Source: Candidatus Rokuibacteriota bacterium (GTDB taxonomy: Bacteria > Methylomirabilota > Methylomirabilia > Rokubacteriales > CSP1-6). From it: DNA of 64,000 nucleotides. Both the position numbers and the translations under genes were made by a program. Shown here one piece after another: positions 1-7,773 of this stretch. The stretch covers positions 122,257 to 186,256 of the forward strand of contig QHSP01000021.1 of NCBI GenBank assembly GCA_003220495.1. The letters run 5' to 3'. A model generated the notes under the pieces. The model saw nothing but the letters and a program-made list of their open reading frames with translations. It was not told the origin of the DNA and did not search any database. Position 1 is the first letter of the stretch, and the number at the start of each line of letters is the position of its first letter.

Positions 1-109
1 CCTCTTCAAGCGCGAGCGGATTCTCTGGATCGACAAGGATGAGACGCTGACCACGACGGACCAGACCGTCGAGAAGGCCGTGCTCGCGGCGATCGGGAAG
101 GCGCTCTGA
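1..109 (+). CDS. C-terminal end of an unidentified protein (partial)
   Basis: The frame opening at base 2 runs 35 codons to TGA at 107-109. The visible tail contains RILWIDKDETL and ends AAIGKAL. It lies 26 bases ahead of the next GTG start, on the same strand, so it could belong to the same transcript. The 'LWIDKDE' strand loosely resembles the end of a thioredoxin-fold or redoxin protein, but this is too little to name a family. Confidence 0.5.
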   Translation, partial: LFKRERILWIDKDETLTTTDQTVEKAVLAAIGKAL

Positions 110-135
110 CGGCCGGATTCTCGGCGGCGCTGGCG

Positions 136-1830
136 GTGCTCGTGGCGGCGCCGCTGCTCTTCGCGGGGCTCGGGCGGGCGCCGTTCGACGATCCAGGCGA
201 GGGGATGCACGCCGAGATCGCGCGCGAGCTGGCGGCGTCTCGGGACCCGCTCGCGCTCACCTTGAACGGTGTTCGCTACGTGGACAAGCCGCCGCTCCTG
301 TACGTGCTGATCGCGGCGGTCTGCGCGGTCGTGGGGCCGAGCGAGGCCGCCGCGCGCGCCGTGTCCGCGTGCGCGGCGCTCGCCGCGGTGGGCGCCACCG
401 CGTGGCTCGGCGCGCGCCTGCTCGGTCTTCTCGGCGGCCTGGTCGCCGGCGTGGCGCTCCTCACCAGCATCGGATTCTTCGCGTACGGTCGCTACGTGCG
501 CCCCGAAACCCTGTTCGTCGCCGCGCTCGCGGGTGGCTTCGCCCTCGCGCTCATCGGGATCCGCGACGGCCGCCGCGGGCTCTGCACGGCGGGCCTGGCG
601 GTCTTCGGGCTCGCGGCGCTGGCGAAGGATCCGCTGGGCGCGGTCCTGCCGCCTCTCGCGATCGGTCTGGCGCTCGTGCTGGCCGGGCGCGCGCGGCCCG
701 TGTCCGCGTGGCTCCCATGGACGGGCGTCGCGGCGTGCCTGGTGATCGGATTCGGCTGGTGGATCGGCGCCGAGCTGCGCACGCCGGGGTTCGGCTGGTA
801 CACGACGATCGACAACCACGTGATGAACGTCGCTCGGGCGCGGCGATTCGCCGACGAGGACATCCCGCTGACCGCGCTCGAGTTCCTCGCGGTCGCGGTC
901 GGAAGCTCGCTGCCCTGGATCCTCGCCGCCTCCGTCGCGGTCTGGTCGCTCGCGCGCCGCCGGGCGTGGCGCGATCCCGACGAGATCGGCTGGGTGGCGC
1001 TGGCGATCTGGGTCCTCGGCGTCCTCGGGATCACCGCGTTGTCCCCGTTCCGGTTGCCGCACTACGGCCTGCCGGCGTCCTTCGGGGTGGCGCTCCTCGC
1101 CGCCCGCGGCTGGGCGCTCCACGCCGGCCGGCGGTTGCTCGCGGCGCACGTGATCTTCTTCGCGGTGGTCGCCGTGGGATGCGCGGCGACCTGGGCGGGT
1201 GACGGCGGGGTCCTCACCAAGGTCATGGACGTGATCGACGTGGCGACGATGAAGAGCGCCGCCGCCGGCCTGCCGCTTCCGGTTCCGCCCTGGGAGGAGT
1301 TCAGGCCCGTCTTCGGGGTCGCCGCGTTCACGTTCGCGCTGTGTGCCCTGGCGACGGGCGCCGTGCTCGCGTTCGCTCGCTCGCCCGAGCACCGGCGCGG
1401 TCTCGGCGTCGTCATCGTCGGGGTGACGATGGTGGCCACGATGCCGGGTGTGGCGCGCTCGCTCCAGGTCGTGGTGAGGAACCGCGCGGTGAGGGATCTC
1501 GCGCAGAGCGTGGCGCGGCAGGCCGGCCCCGAGGATGTCGTGGCCCACGAGGGACCGATCGAGAACTCGGGCGCCCTCGAATGGTACTCGGGCCGCCGGC
1601 CCGTGATCGTCGATGGCCGGCGCAGCGTCCTGGGCTTCGGCGCCGAGCGGCCGGAATCGCGCGATCTCTTCTGGGACGCCGATCGGCTACGCGAGGCCTG
1701 GACGAGCGGCCGGCGCATCTGGGTGGTGAGCGTGCGGAGCCCCGGGCAGAGCATGGTGGCCGGTCTTCCCGGCGCGCGTCTGCTCGGCGTCGCCGGCGGC
1801 CGTGCCCTCTGGGTGAATGAGATAAGATAG
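136..1830 (+). CDS. ArnT/PMT-type (GT39/GT83-like) membrane glycosyltransferase
   Basis: This 564-residue polytopic membrane protein starts at GTG. Near its N-terminus it has DDPGEGMHAEIARE, followed by NGVRYVDKPPLLY. This is the periplasmic-loop pattern of the ArnT/PMT family, where an acidic residue before 'YAEIARE' is catalytic and 'G.PY.EKPPL' follows. Family members move a sugar from a polyprenyl phosphate carrier onto lipid A, another lipid or a protein on the outer face of the inner membrane. Many hydrophobic helices fill residues 1-450, with a soluble C-terminal domain (about 450-564). It is 6 bases upstream of hpnJ, which suggests a lipid or hopanoid modification role. The substrate cannot be read from sequence. 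A start further upstream is not excluded. Confidence 0.8.
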   Translation: MLVAAPLLFAGLGRAPFDDPGEGMHAEIARELAASRDPLALTLNGVRYVDKPPLLYVLIAAVCAVVGPSEAAARAVSACAALAAVGATAWLGARLLGLLGGLVAGVALLTSIGFFAYGRYVRPETLFVAALAGGFALALIGIRDGRRGLCTAGLAVFGLAALAKDPLGAVLPPLAIGLALVLAGRARPVSAWLPWTGVAACLVIGFGWWIGAELRTPGFGWYTTIDNHVMNVARARRFADEDIPLTALEFLAVAVGSSLPWILAASVAVWSLARRRAWRDPDEIGWVALAIWVLGVLGITALSPFRLPHYGLPASFGVALLAARGWALHAGRRLLAAHVIFFAVVAVGCAATWAGDGGVLTKVMDVIDVATMKSAAAGLPLPVPPWEEFRPVFGVAAFTFALCALATGAVLAFARSPEHRRGLGVVIVGVTMVATMPGVARSLQVVVRNRAVRDLAQSVARQAGPEDVVAHEGPIENSGALEWYSGRRPVIVDGRRSVLGFGAERPESRDLFWDADRLREAWTSGRRIWVVSVRSPGQSMVAGLPGARLLGVAGGRALWVNEIR

Positions 1831-1836
1831 GCGCGA

Positions 1837-3264
1837 ATGGCCGCTCTTCTCAAGACGCTCTTCTTGCATCCACCATCGTTCAAGGGCTTCGACGGCGGCG
1901 CCGGCGCGCGCTATCAGGCCCGCCGCGAGATCCGCTCGTTCTGGTACCCGACCTGGCTCGCGCAGACCGCGGCGCTCGTGCCCGGCAGCCGCCTCGTCGA
2001 CGCGCCGCCCGCGGGCCTCACGCTCGATGACGTGGCGCCGCTCGCGCGAGACTACGAGCTGGCCGTGCTCCACACGAGCGCGGCGTCGTTCGCGCACGAC
2101 GTCGGCGTCGCCGAGGCGCTCAAGCGCGAGAATCCTCGCCTGCGGATCGGCTTCGTCGGCGCCCACGTGGCCGTCGAGCGCGAGCGCGCCCTCGGCGCCT
2201 CCCCGGCGATCGAGTTCGTCGCCGGCAACGAGTTCGATTTCACGGTCCAGGAGATCGCCCAGGGGCGCTCGCTCGCATCGGTGGCGGGGCTCAGCTACCG
2301 CGTGAACGGCCACTTCGAGCGGACGCCGGAGCGCGCGCCGCTCGAGAACATGGACGCGCTGCCGTTCGTCATCGACGTCTATCACCGCGACCTCGTGATC
2401 GAGCACTACTTCATCGGCTACCTGCTGCACCCGTACGTGTCGCTCTACACCGGCCGCGGGTGCCGCTCCAGGTGCACGTTCTGCCTGTGGCCGCAGACCG
2501 TGGGCGGTCATCGCTACCGCACGCGCTCGGTCGAGCACGTCGTCGCCGAGATCGCGCAGGCCACGCGCCACTTCCCGACGGTGAAGGAATACTTCTTCGA
2601 CGACGACACGTTCACCGACGATCTGCCGCGCGCCGAGGCGATCGCCCGCGGGCTCGGGCGCCTGGGCGTCACCTGGTCCTGCAACGCCAAGGCGAACGTG
2701 CCGCTGTCGACGCTTCGCGTCCTGCGCGACAACGGGCTGCGGCTGCTGCTGGTCGGCTACGAGTCGGGCAGCCAGGAGATCTTGAACCGGGTGAAGAAGG
2801 GGATCCGCCTCGACATCGCCCGCGAGTTCACGAAGAACGCGCGGGCGCTCGGGATCAAGATCCACGGTACGTTCATCATGGGGCTGCCGGGTGAGACGCG
2901 CGAGACGATCGAGGAGACGATCCGCTTCGCGCGCGACATCGACCCCGATTCGCTCCAGGTTTCGCTGGCGGCGCCCTATCCCGGCACCGCGCTCTACCGC
3001 GAGGCGCTCGAGCGCGGCTGGCTCGCGAAGACCGAGCTCGTGGACGCGGGCGGCACGCAGACGAGCGTGCTCGGCTATCCGCACCTCTCGCGCGAGGAAA
3101 TCTTCGCATCGGTCGAGCGCTTCTACCGCCGCTTCTACTTCAGGCCACGCAAGCTCTTCGGCTTCCTCAAGGAGATGGCGCAGGACTTCGACGTCTGCAA
3201 GCGCCGCCTGGCCGAGGGGCGCGACTTCGTGAAGTTTCTGGCTCGCCGACACTCGTCGGCGTAG
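1837..3264 (+). CDS. hpnJ: Hopanoid biosynthesis radical SAM protein HpnJ
   Basis: This is a 475-residue B12-binding-type radical SAM protein. The first ~130 residues form a cobalamin-binding-like Rossmann domain. The radical SAM cluster motif CRSRCTFC has its cysteines at about 209, 213 and 216. Landmark stretches of HpnJ are present: GFDGGAGARYQARREI near the N-terminus, CLWPQTVGGHRYRTRSVEH, FFDDDTFTDDLPRAEAIAR and IKIHGTFIMGLPGET. HpnJ contracts the glucosamine ring of bacteriohopanetetrol derivatives to the cyclitol ether head group. Length matches the family. No other hpn gene lies in the window, so the squalene-hopene cyclase must be elsewhere. ATG start; the stop is 2 bases from the convergent deacetylase. 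Confidence 0.92.
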   Translation: MAALLKTLFLHPPSFKGFDGGAGARYQARREIRSFWYPTWLAQTAALVPGSRLVDAPPAGLTLDDVAPLARDYELAVLHTSAASFAHDVGVAEALKRENPRLRIGFVGAHVAVERERALGASPAIEFVAGNEFDFTVQEIAQGRSLASVAGLSYRVNGHFERTPERAPLENMDALPFVIDVYHRDLVIEHYFIGYLLHPYVSLYTGRGCRSRCTFCLWPQTVGGHRYRTRSVEHVVAEIAQATRHFPTVKEYFFDDDTFTDDLPRAEAIARGLGRLGVTWSCNAKANVPLSTLRVLRDNGLRLLLVGYESGSQEILNRVKKGIRLDIAREFTKNARALGIKIHGTFIMGLPGETRETIEETIRFARDIDPDSLQVSLAAPYPGTALYREALERGWLAKTELVDAGGTQTSVLGYPHLSREEIFASVERFYRRFYFRPRKLFGFLKEMAQDFDVCKRRLAEGRDFVKFLARRHSSA

Positions 3265-3266
3265 CG

Positions 3267-3974
3267 TCAGCGGGTACCGCCGGCTCCCGCCGTCTCGAGT
3301 AGCTCGCCCACCGTCGTGAACTCGTAGCCCAGCTCGCGCAGCCCCGCGATCATCGGCGGGAGCGCCGCGAGCAGCCGTTCGGGCGCATCGCGAACGCCTT
3401 CGGCATCGTGCAGATCCACAATGGCTCCGGGATGGGCGCCCCCCAGGACGCGCTCCACCTGGCGCGCCGGCGGCGTCGCGCGCAAGCCCTCGGGCTGGAT
3501 CGACCAGAACACGCACCGCTGATCGTGACGGCGAAGGGCGCCGAACATCGCCGCGTTCACCATGCCCCAGGGCGGGCGGAAGTGTCGGACCGGCCGACCG
3601 CCGGCCTCGGAGAGGACGCGATGGGCGCGGCCGATCTCGTCCTCGGTGCGGCGCGGGCCGCAGAGCCAGAGGCTCCGGTGCGACCAGCCGTGGCTGCCGA
3701 TCTCGTGACCCGCGGCCGCGATGCGGCGCACCGTTTCGGGCGCCCGCCCCGCGCGCTCGCCGACCAGGAAGAACGAGGCGCGCACGTCCTCTCGGGCCAA
3801 AACCGCGAGCGTCCGCTCGGTCCAGGCAGGGTCGGGGCCGTCGTCGAAGGTGAGCGCGAGGCGGCGGCGCGTCGCCGGCCCGCGCCACACGCAGCCGGAG
3901 GTGAGCAGGTGAGCGCCCCAGGCGTAGGCGGCCCAGGCCGCGGCCGCGCCGAGCGCCAGGCGCGCGACGATCAT
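3267..3974 (-). CDS. NodB-type polysaccharide deacetylase
   Basis: This is a 235-residue protein with an N-terminal hydrophobic helix (residues ~1-25, signal anchor) and a NodB homology domain. The motifs are TFDDGP (motif 1, with the catalytic and metal Asp), SHGWSH (motif 2 His ligands), RPPWG (motif 3) and DLHD (motif 5-like). Such enzymes remove N- or O-acetyl groups from glycans at the membrane or in the periplasm. Its ATG overlaps the TGA of the upstream glycosyltransferase by 4 bases (3971-3974), so the two are translationally coupled. It probably deacetylates a sugar on a lipid made by its neighbours. It is not HpnK, which has a YdjC fold. Confidence 0.85.
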   Translation of the reverse strand: MIVARLALGAAAAWAAYAWGAHLLTSGCVWRGPATRRRLALTFDDGPDPAWTERTLAVLAREDVRASFFLVGERAGRAPETVRRIAAAGHEIGSHGWSHRSLWLCGPRRTEDEIGRAHRVLSEAGGRPVRHFRPPWGMVNAAMFGALRRHDQRCVFWSIQPEGLRATPPARQVERVLGGAHPGAIVDLHDAEGVRDAPERLLAALPPMIAGLRELGYEFTTVGELLETAGAGGTR

Positions 3975-5089
3975 CGCGTCCGCACGGAGCGGTCGAGGAC
4001 GGCGCCGACGATCCGGCGGGTCGCGTCGGGACGGCGCAGGCTCCGCATCCGGCCGCGCAGGTGCTCGAGCAGGTCCGGCTCGTCGAGCGTCCGCTCCAGG
4101 AGCGGCGTGAGCTCCGCGTGGCGGCGGGCCACGAGGGCGATGCCGGCTCGCGCCGCGAATCGCTCGTTGCGGCGCTCCTGGCCCGGCAGCGAGCCGTACA
4201 GGAGCAGCGGAGTCTCCGCCGCCATCGCCTCGGCGAGCGTCATGCCACCCGCCTTGGTCACCAGGAGGTCGGCCGCCGCCATCAGGCGCCGGACGTCGCC
4301 GACGTAGCCGAGCGTGCGGATCGTCGTGCCCTCGGTCAGCCGGGAGAGCGTGGCCTTCAAGCCCGAATCGTGTCCGGCGACGACCAGCCCCTGGAGTGGC
4401 CGGCGCATCGCGGCGAGGGCGCGGGCGACGTCGGGCAGGCGGCCGAGCTCACCCTGAGAGCCCGCCATCGCGAGAACCACTGGCGCGCGCGTCGAGAGCC
4501 CGAGCGCTTCGCGGGCGGCGGCCGGGGCGACGGGCTGGGAGAAGTCGGGGCGCACAGGGACGCCCGTGACGAGGATACGCTCGGACGGAATGCCGCGCGC
4601 GATCAGCTCGTGGCGCACCTCGGGATCGGCGACGCAGTAGCGGTCGATGTGGGGCGCGATCCACTGGCTGTGCGCGACGAAGTCGGTGACCACCGTCGTG
4701 TGCGGCGGTACGCGCGCCCCGAGCCGCGCGAGCGACGAGATCGCGACGGCGGGAGTCGCGTGGACCGTGACGACGAGATCGGGCGCCAAACGCTCGAGGA
4801 AGGCGCCCAGGCGCCGGGTGCCGAGGCGCGTGACCCCGAGGGTCACGACGGAGTCGCTGGCCATCCAGTCGCCGAACGAGTAGCCGAGACCCCAGAGGAA
4901 CGGCGCACGTCGGAGGACCGCGTGATAGAGCGCCCGGCTCGAGCGATCGAAGAGCGGGTGGACCATCTCGCGAAAATGGTCCACGACCGTGACCTGCGCC
5001 TTCTCGCGCTCGAAGGCGGCGGCGAGACACCGGGCGGCGACGTTGTGGCCGGAGCCGTAGCTGGCGGTGACGATCAGAACGCGAGTCAT
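3971..5089 (-). CDS. MGDG synthase/UgtP-like diacylglycerol glycosyltransferase
   Basis: The 372-residue protein has the two-domain GT28 (GT-B) layout. The N-terminal part has VLIVTASYGSGHNVAA and VVDHFREMVHPLF, typical of monogalactosyldiacylglycerol synthase and processive diacylglycerol glucosyltransferases, where the SxGxGH loop binds acceptor lipid. The C-terminal half has VLAMAGSQGELG, a TLGYVGDVRRLMAAADLLVTKAGG nucleotide-sugar site, and LLLYGSLPGQERRN. It likely makes a glycolipid from diacylglycerol and a UDP-sugar at the inner membrane. It forms an operon with the downstream deacetylase (4-base overlap) and is divergent from the acyltransferase gene, with about 60 bases between the starts. 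Confidence 0.85.
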   Translation of the reverse strand: MTRVLIVTASYGSGHNVAARCLAAAFEREKAQVTVVDHFREMVHPLFDRSSRALYHAVLRRAPFLWGLGYSFGDWMASDSVVTLGVTRLGTRRLGAFLERLAPDLVVTVHATPAVAISSLARLGARVPPHTTVVTDFVAHSQWIAPHIDRYCVADPEVRHELIARGIPSERILVTGVPVRPDFSQPVAPAAAREALGLSTRAPVVLAMAGSQGELGRLPDVARALAAMRRPLQGLVVAGHDSGLKATLSRLTEGTTIRTLGYVGDVRRLMAAADLLVTKAGGMTLAEAMAAETPLLLYGSLPGQERRNERFAARAGIALVARRHAELTPLLERTLDEPDLLEHLRGRMRSLRRPDATRRIVGAVLDRSVRTR

Positions 5090-5148
5090 CGGCCTGACTC
5101 ATCCTACCTTGTCTCGCGCGCGCCAGGTGGTTAGACTGCGTTCGATCC

Positions 5149-6045
5149 ATGGAAAGCTCGGCGCTGACCGAGGGCGCGCGGCCCCAGTGGTACGCCCACG
5201 GGTACAACCGCGCCGAGCTCTACCGCCTCGCGGCGGTGATGGGCTGGCTCCCGCGCCGGCTGCGTCTCAGGCTTTCCCGCCGAGTCGGACGCCTCGCTCA
5301 GTCCTTCCTGCCCGCCGAGCGCGCCGCCACCCGGAAGACGCTCGAGGTGATGACGGGGGCGACCGGCCGGCGGCTCGACGAGCTGACCGTGGAAGTCTTC
5401 GGCGAGTTCGCGATGTGCTTCAGCGACCTGATCACGGCCAGCCGCCGGCCCGCCCGGATCGGTTCGTACCTGGGCGCCATCCGCGGACGCGAGCATCTCC
5501 AGGGCTTCGACGGCGCGCTGATTTCGCTGACCGCCCACGTGGGCAACTGGGAGCTGGCAGGCCGCGTCCTCGCCCAGCACTCCGCGCGCACGACCCACGT
5601 GGTGGTCGCGGCGGAGGAAGCGCGCGCCCTCCAGCGCTGGTTGCGGCGCGACGGCAGCGGCCTTCGCTTCGTGCCCCGGTCGCATCCGACCGTCTCGCTG
5701 ACCTTGATCGCGGCTCTCAGGCGCGGTGAGGCGGTCGCGCTGCAGGGCGACCGCGCGCTCGGCAACCGGGGCGACGTGCTGATTCCGTTCTTCGGACACA
5801 AGGCGCCGTTCCCCGTTGGTCCCTTCCACCTCGCGCGCGCGGCCGGCGTGCCGGTCTTGCCGGCATTCTGCACGCTCAATGGCGACGGCCGCTACGTGCT
5901 CCGGGTGCTCCCGCCTATGACGATCCCGCGTGGAAGCGAGGAGGAGGCGCTCGCCGCCTGGGTCGGCACCCTGGAGCAAATCGTGGCCGAGAAACCGACT
6001 CAGTGGTTCAACTTCTTCGACGTATGGAATCCCTTCGGCCTGTGA
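5149..6045 (+). CDS. LpxL/HtrB-family lysophospholipid/lipid A acyltransferase
   Basis: At 298 residues it matches the HtrB/LpxL family. The conserved H-x4-E acyltransferase dyad appears as HVGNWE near residue 130, followed by the ALQGDRALGNRG and PFPVGPFHLARAAGVPVLP stretches, which correspond to the family's 'D.R......F.G....' and 'P.G...lA..tgap..p' blocks. The enzyme transfers an acyl chain to a sugar or lipid acceptor at the inner face of the membrane. The usual N-terminal membrane anchor is weak here (only LYRLAAVMGWLPRRL). The stop TGA overlaps the GTG of the next gene. It sits in a glycolipid gene group, so the acceptor need not be lipid A. Confidence 0.85.
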   Translation: MESSALTEGARPQWYAHGYNRAELYRLAAVMGWLPRRLRLRLSRRVGRLAQSFLPAERAATRKTLEVMTGATGRRLDELTVEVFGEFAMCFSDLITASRRPARIGSYLGAIRGREHLQGFDGALISLTAHVGNWELAGRVLAQHSARTTHVVVAAEEARALQRWLRRDGSGLRFVPRSHPTVSLTLIAALRRGEAVALQGDRALGNRGDVLIPFFGHKAPFPVGPFHLARAAGVPVLPAFCTLNGDGRYVLRVLPPMTIPRGSEEEALAAWVGTLEQIVAEKPTQWFNFFDVWNPFGL

Positions 6046-7244
6046 GCGAGGTCGTCGAGCTCGAGGAAGCCGAGCGACGCTCGCGCGAGCTGGAGGCGAT
6101 CCTTCCGCCCCGGATCAGCCCACCCTTCACGGGTTCGTTCATCCGCTCCGCGACGCTCTACGACGAGTACGTCCTGCGCCTGACGCTCGGGGTCTTCCGA
6201 GCGACCGGGCTGGCGAAAGCGGCGGCGACTCCCGGCACCACCGATGAGCTGGTCGCCCGCGCCGGCTTCGAGCCCGGCCGAGCCCGGGTGCCCGTCGACT
6301 GGATGCTGCGCCGGCTCAGCCATCGCGGGATCCTCGAACAGCGGGAGGCTGAGGGCGGATCACGCTTCCAGCTCCGTGGAGCCGTGCCCGAGCTCGATCC
6401 GGCCGAGATCCTCGAGACACAACGCCGCCAGGACGCCTCCTGGCAGCCGTCGTACGTACTGGCCGAGACGGTCGCGCAGGATTATCCCGTGTTCCTGCGG
6501 GGCGAGCGCACCGGCGAAGAGGTGCTCTTCTCGCCGAGCCGGCTTCGCCTGTGGGTGAACTTCTTCTCCAACGACAACGGCCTCTACGTCGTGAACAACC
6601 TCGTGGGCGCCGCCGCGGTGGCCGAGCTGATGCCGCCAGCCCCGGTCGTCGTCATGGAGCTCGGCGGCGGGCTCGGCAGCGGCGCGACGGCTCTTCTCGA
6701 CGAGCTCCGACGCTCCGGGCGATGGGCGGACGTCCGCGAATATCGCTTCACCGAGCTCGTGCCATTCTTCATGCGGCGGGGCCAGCAGGCGCTGGAGACG
6801 CGTTTCCCGGACGCATCGTTCCTGAAGTTCGGCGCGCTCGACATGAACCTGCCCTTCACGGGGCAGGGGATCGCGCCGGGGAGCGTCTCGCTGGTCTACG
6901 CCGTGAATACGTTGCACGTCGCGCGAGATCTCGACTTCACCCTGCGCGAGATTTTTGGCGCCCTCGCGCCGGGCGGCCGGCTCGTCGTCTCGGAGTGTAT
7001 CCGCACGGCGCCGGCTCAGGCGATCTACATCGAGTTCATCTTCAACCTGATGGAGACGTTCCGGTCACCGGTGCTCCATCCGCCGTATCGACCGAACGGC
7101 GGCTTCCTCGCGCCCGAAGAGTGGCAGGGCGCGATGGAAGCCGCCGGGTTCGTCGACGTCCGGATGCTCCCGGACATTCCAAGCCTGAGAGGGCGCTTCC
7201 CACACTTCCAGGTCGGCGCCGTCGGCGCGACCCGTCCCCGTTAA
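6042..7244 (+). CDS. Class I SAM-dependent methyltransferase with winged-helix-like N-terminal domain
   Basis: From GTG 6042, overlapping the previous stop as GTGA, it encodes 400 residues; ATG 6024 and GTG 6003 are in-frame alternatives. Residues ~40-120 look like an O-methyltransferase dimerisation/winged-helix region (TTDELVARAGFEP, LRRLSHRGIL). The SAM domain has VVMELGGGLGSGATALLDEL (motif I), followed by VYAVNTLHVARD and LAPGGRLVVSE (motifs IV/V). This architecture is used by small-molecule C- and O-methyltransferases. Position behind the acyltransferase suggests a lipid or hopanoid-related substrate, but this is only context. Confidence 0.75.
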   Translation: MSEVVELEEAERRSRELEAILPPRISPPFTGSFIRSATLYDEYVLRLTLGVFRATGLAKAAATPGTTDELVARAGFEPGRARVPVDWMLRRLSHRGILEQREAEGGSRFQLRGAVPELDPAEILETQRRQDASWQPSYVLAETVAQDYPVFLRGERTGEEVLFSPSRLRLWVNFFSNDNGLYVVNNLVGAAAVAELMPPAPVVVMELGGGLGSGATALLDELRRSGRWADVREYRFTELVPFFMRRGQQALETRFPDASFLKFGALDMNLPFTGQGIAPGSVSLVYAVNTLHVARDLDFTLREIFGALAPGGRLVVSECIRTAPAQAIYIEFIFNLMETFRSPVLHPPYRPNGGFLAPEEWQGAMEAAGFVDVRMLPDIPSLRGRFPHFQVGAVGATRPR

Positions 7245-7247
7245 GCC

Positions 7248-7550
7248 CTATTCAAATTTAATCATCCACCTCAGCTTCGGAAACTCCGGCGGCTTGCCGT
7301 CGAGGTCGATGACGCGGAACGATTTGTCTGGGCCCTCGAGGAGTAGGTTGCCACCGCCGTAGCCTATGTACTTGCCCCCCCACGCCTTCGGGATCGTGGC
7401 TTCCCGGACGGCCGAAGTCTGCGCCTGCGCGGGCGCCACCTGGAGCGCGCTGGTCACCGCCGACCCGGAGAAGTACGGCCGAACGGCGATCACGACGAGC
7501 GCGACGGCGATGACGGTCAGAACGGCCTTCGTGTAGCGATCGATGGTCAT
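7248..7550 (-). CDS. Small membrane-anchored/secreted protein, unknown function
   Basis: It is 100 residues with an N-terminal hydrophobic helix (AVLTVIAVALVVIAV, residues ~9-23) followed by an AQAQTS segment that could be a signal peptidase site. The soluble tail contains IPKAWGGKYIGYGGGNLLLEG and FRVIDLDGKPP. Upstream, a GGGAGGACC Shine-Dalgarno-like stretch precedes the ATG. No named family recognised. It converges with the methyltransferase gene, the stops being only 3 bases apart. Confidence 0.65.
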   Translation of the reverse strand: MTIDRYTKAVLTVIAVALVVIAVRPYFSGSAVTSALQVAPAQAQTSAVREATIPKAWGGKYIGYGGGNLLLEGPDKSFRVIDLDGKPPEFPKLRWMIKFE

Positions 7551-7606
7551 CGTGGTCCTCCCTTATCAATGCACTGCATGTTACTGCTGGGCCCTGATTT
7601 CCTCGA

Positions 7607-7762
7607 CTACTTGAACGCGGGCATGACCTCACGAGTGCCGAGCCACACGCCGTCCAGCCCCCACGCCTCGGCCGCGTCCACGACGTCGAAGCCTTCGCGG
7701 AACGCGGTGGCCTGGTCGCCGCCGCGGCGAATCTCGAGCTCCATGAAGATCCCGAAATCCAT
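7607..7762 (-). pseudogene. N-terminal remnant of an LLM-class flavin-dependent monooxygenase
   Basis: On the minus strand an ATG at 7762 begins MDFGIFMELEIRRGG and continues to AEAWGLDGVWLGTREVMP before a stop after 51 residues. These are the first strand and helix of bacterial luciferase-like (LLM) monooxygenases, which normally run to 330-380 residues. Everything after the first ~45 residues is missing. The remnant sits 11 bases downstream of a binding-protein gene and about 60 bases upstream of a small membrane-protein gene, both also on the minus strand. It probably marks a deletion in a once longer operon. Confidence 0.7.
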
Positions 7763-7773
7763 CGGCAAGGTCG

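Noticed and set aside
1687..3888. 733-codon minus-strand frame across hpnJ
   Set aside because: Antisense to hpnJ, which has all its motifs on the plus strand. The real minus-strand gene here is the deacetylase in another frame.
3267..3974. Calling the deacetylase HpnK because it is next to hpnJ
   Set aside because: HpnK belongs to the YdjC fold; this protein has TFDDGP and SHGWSH of the NodB family.
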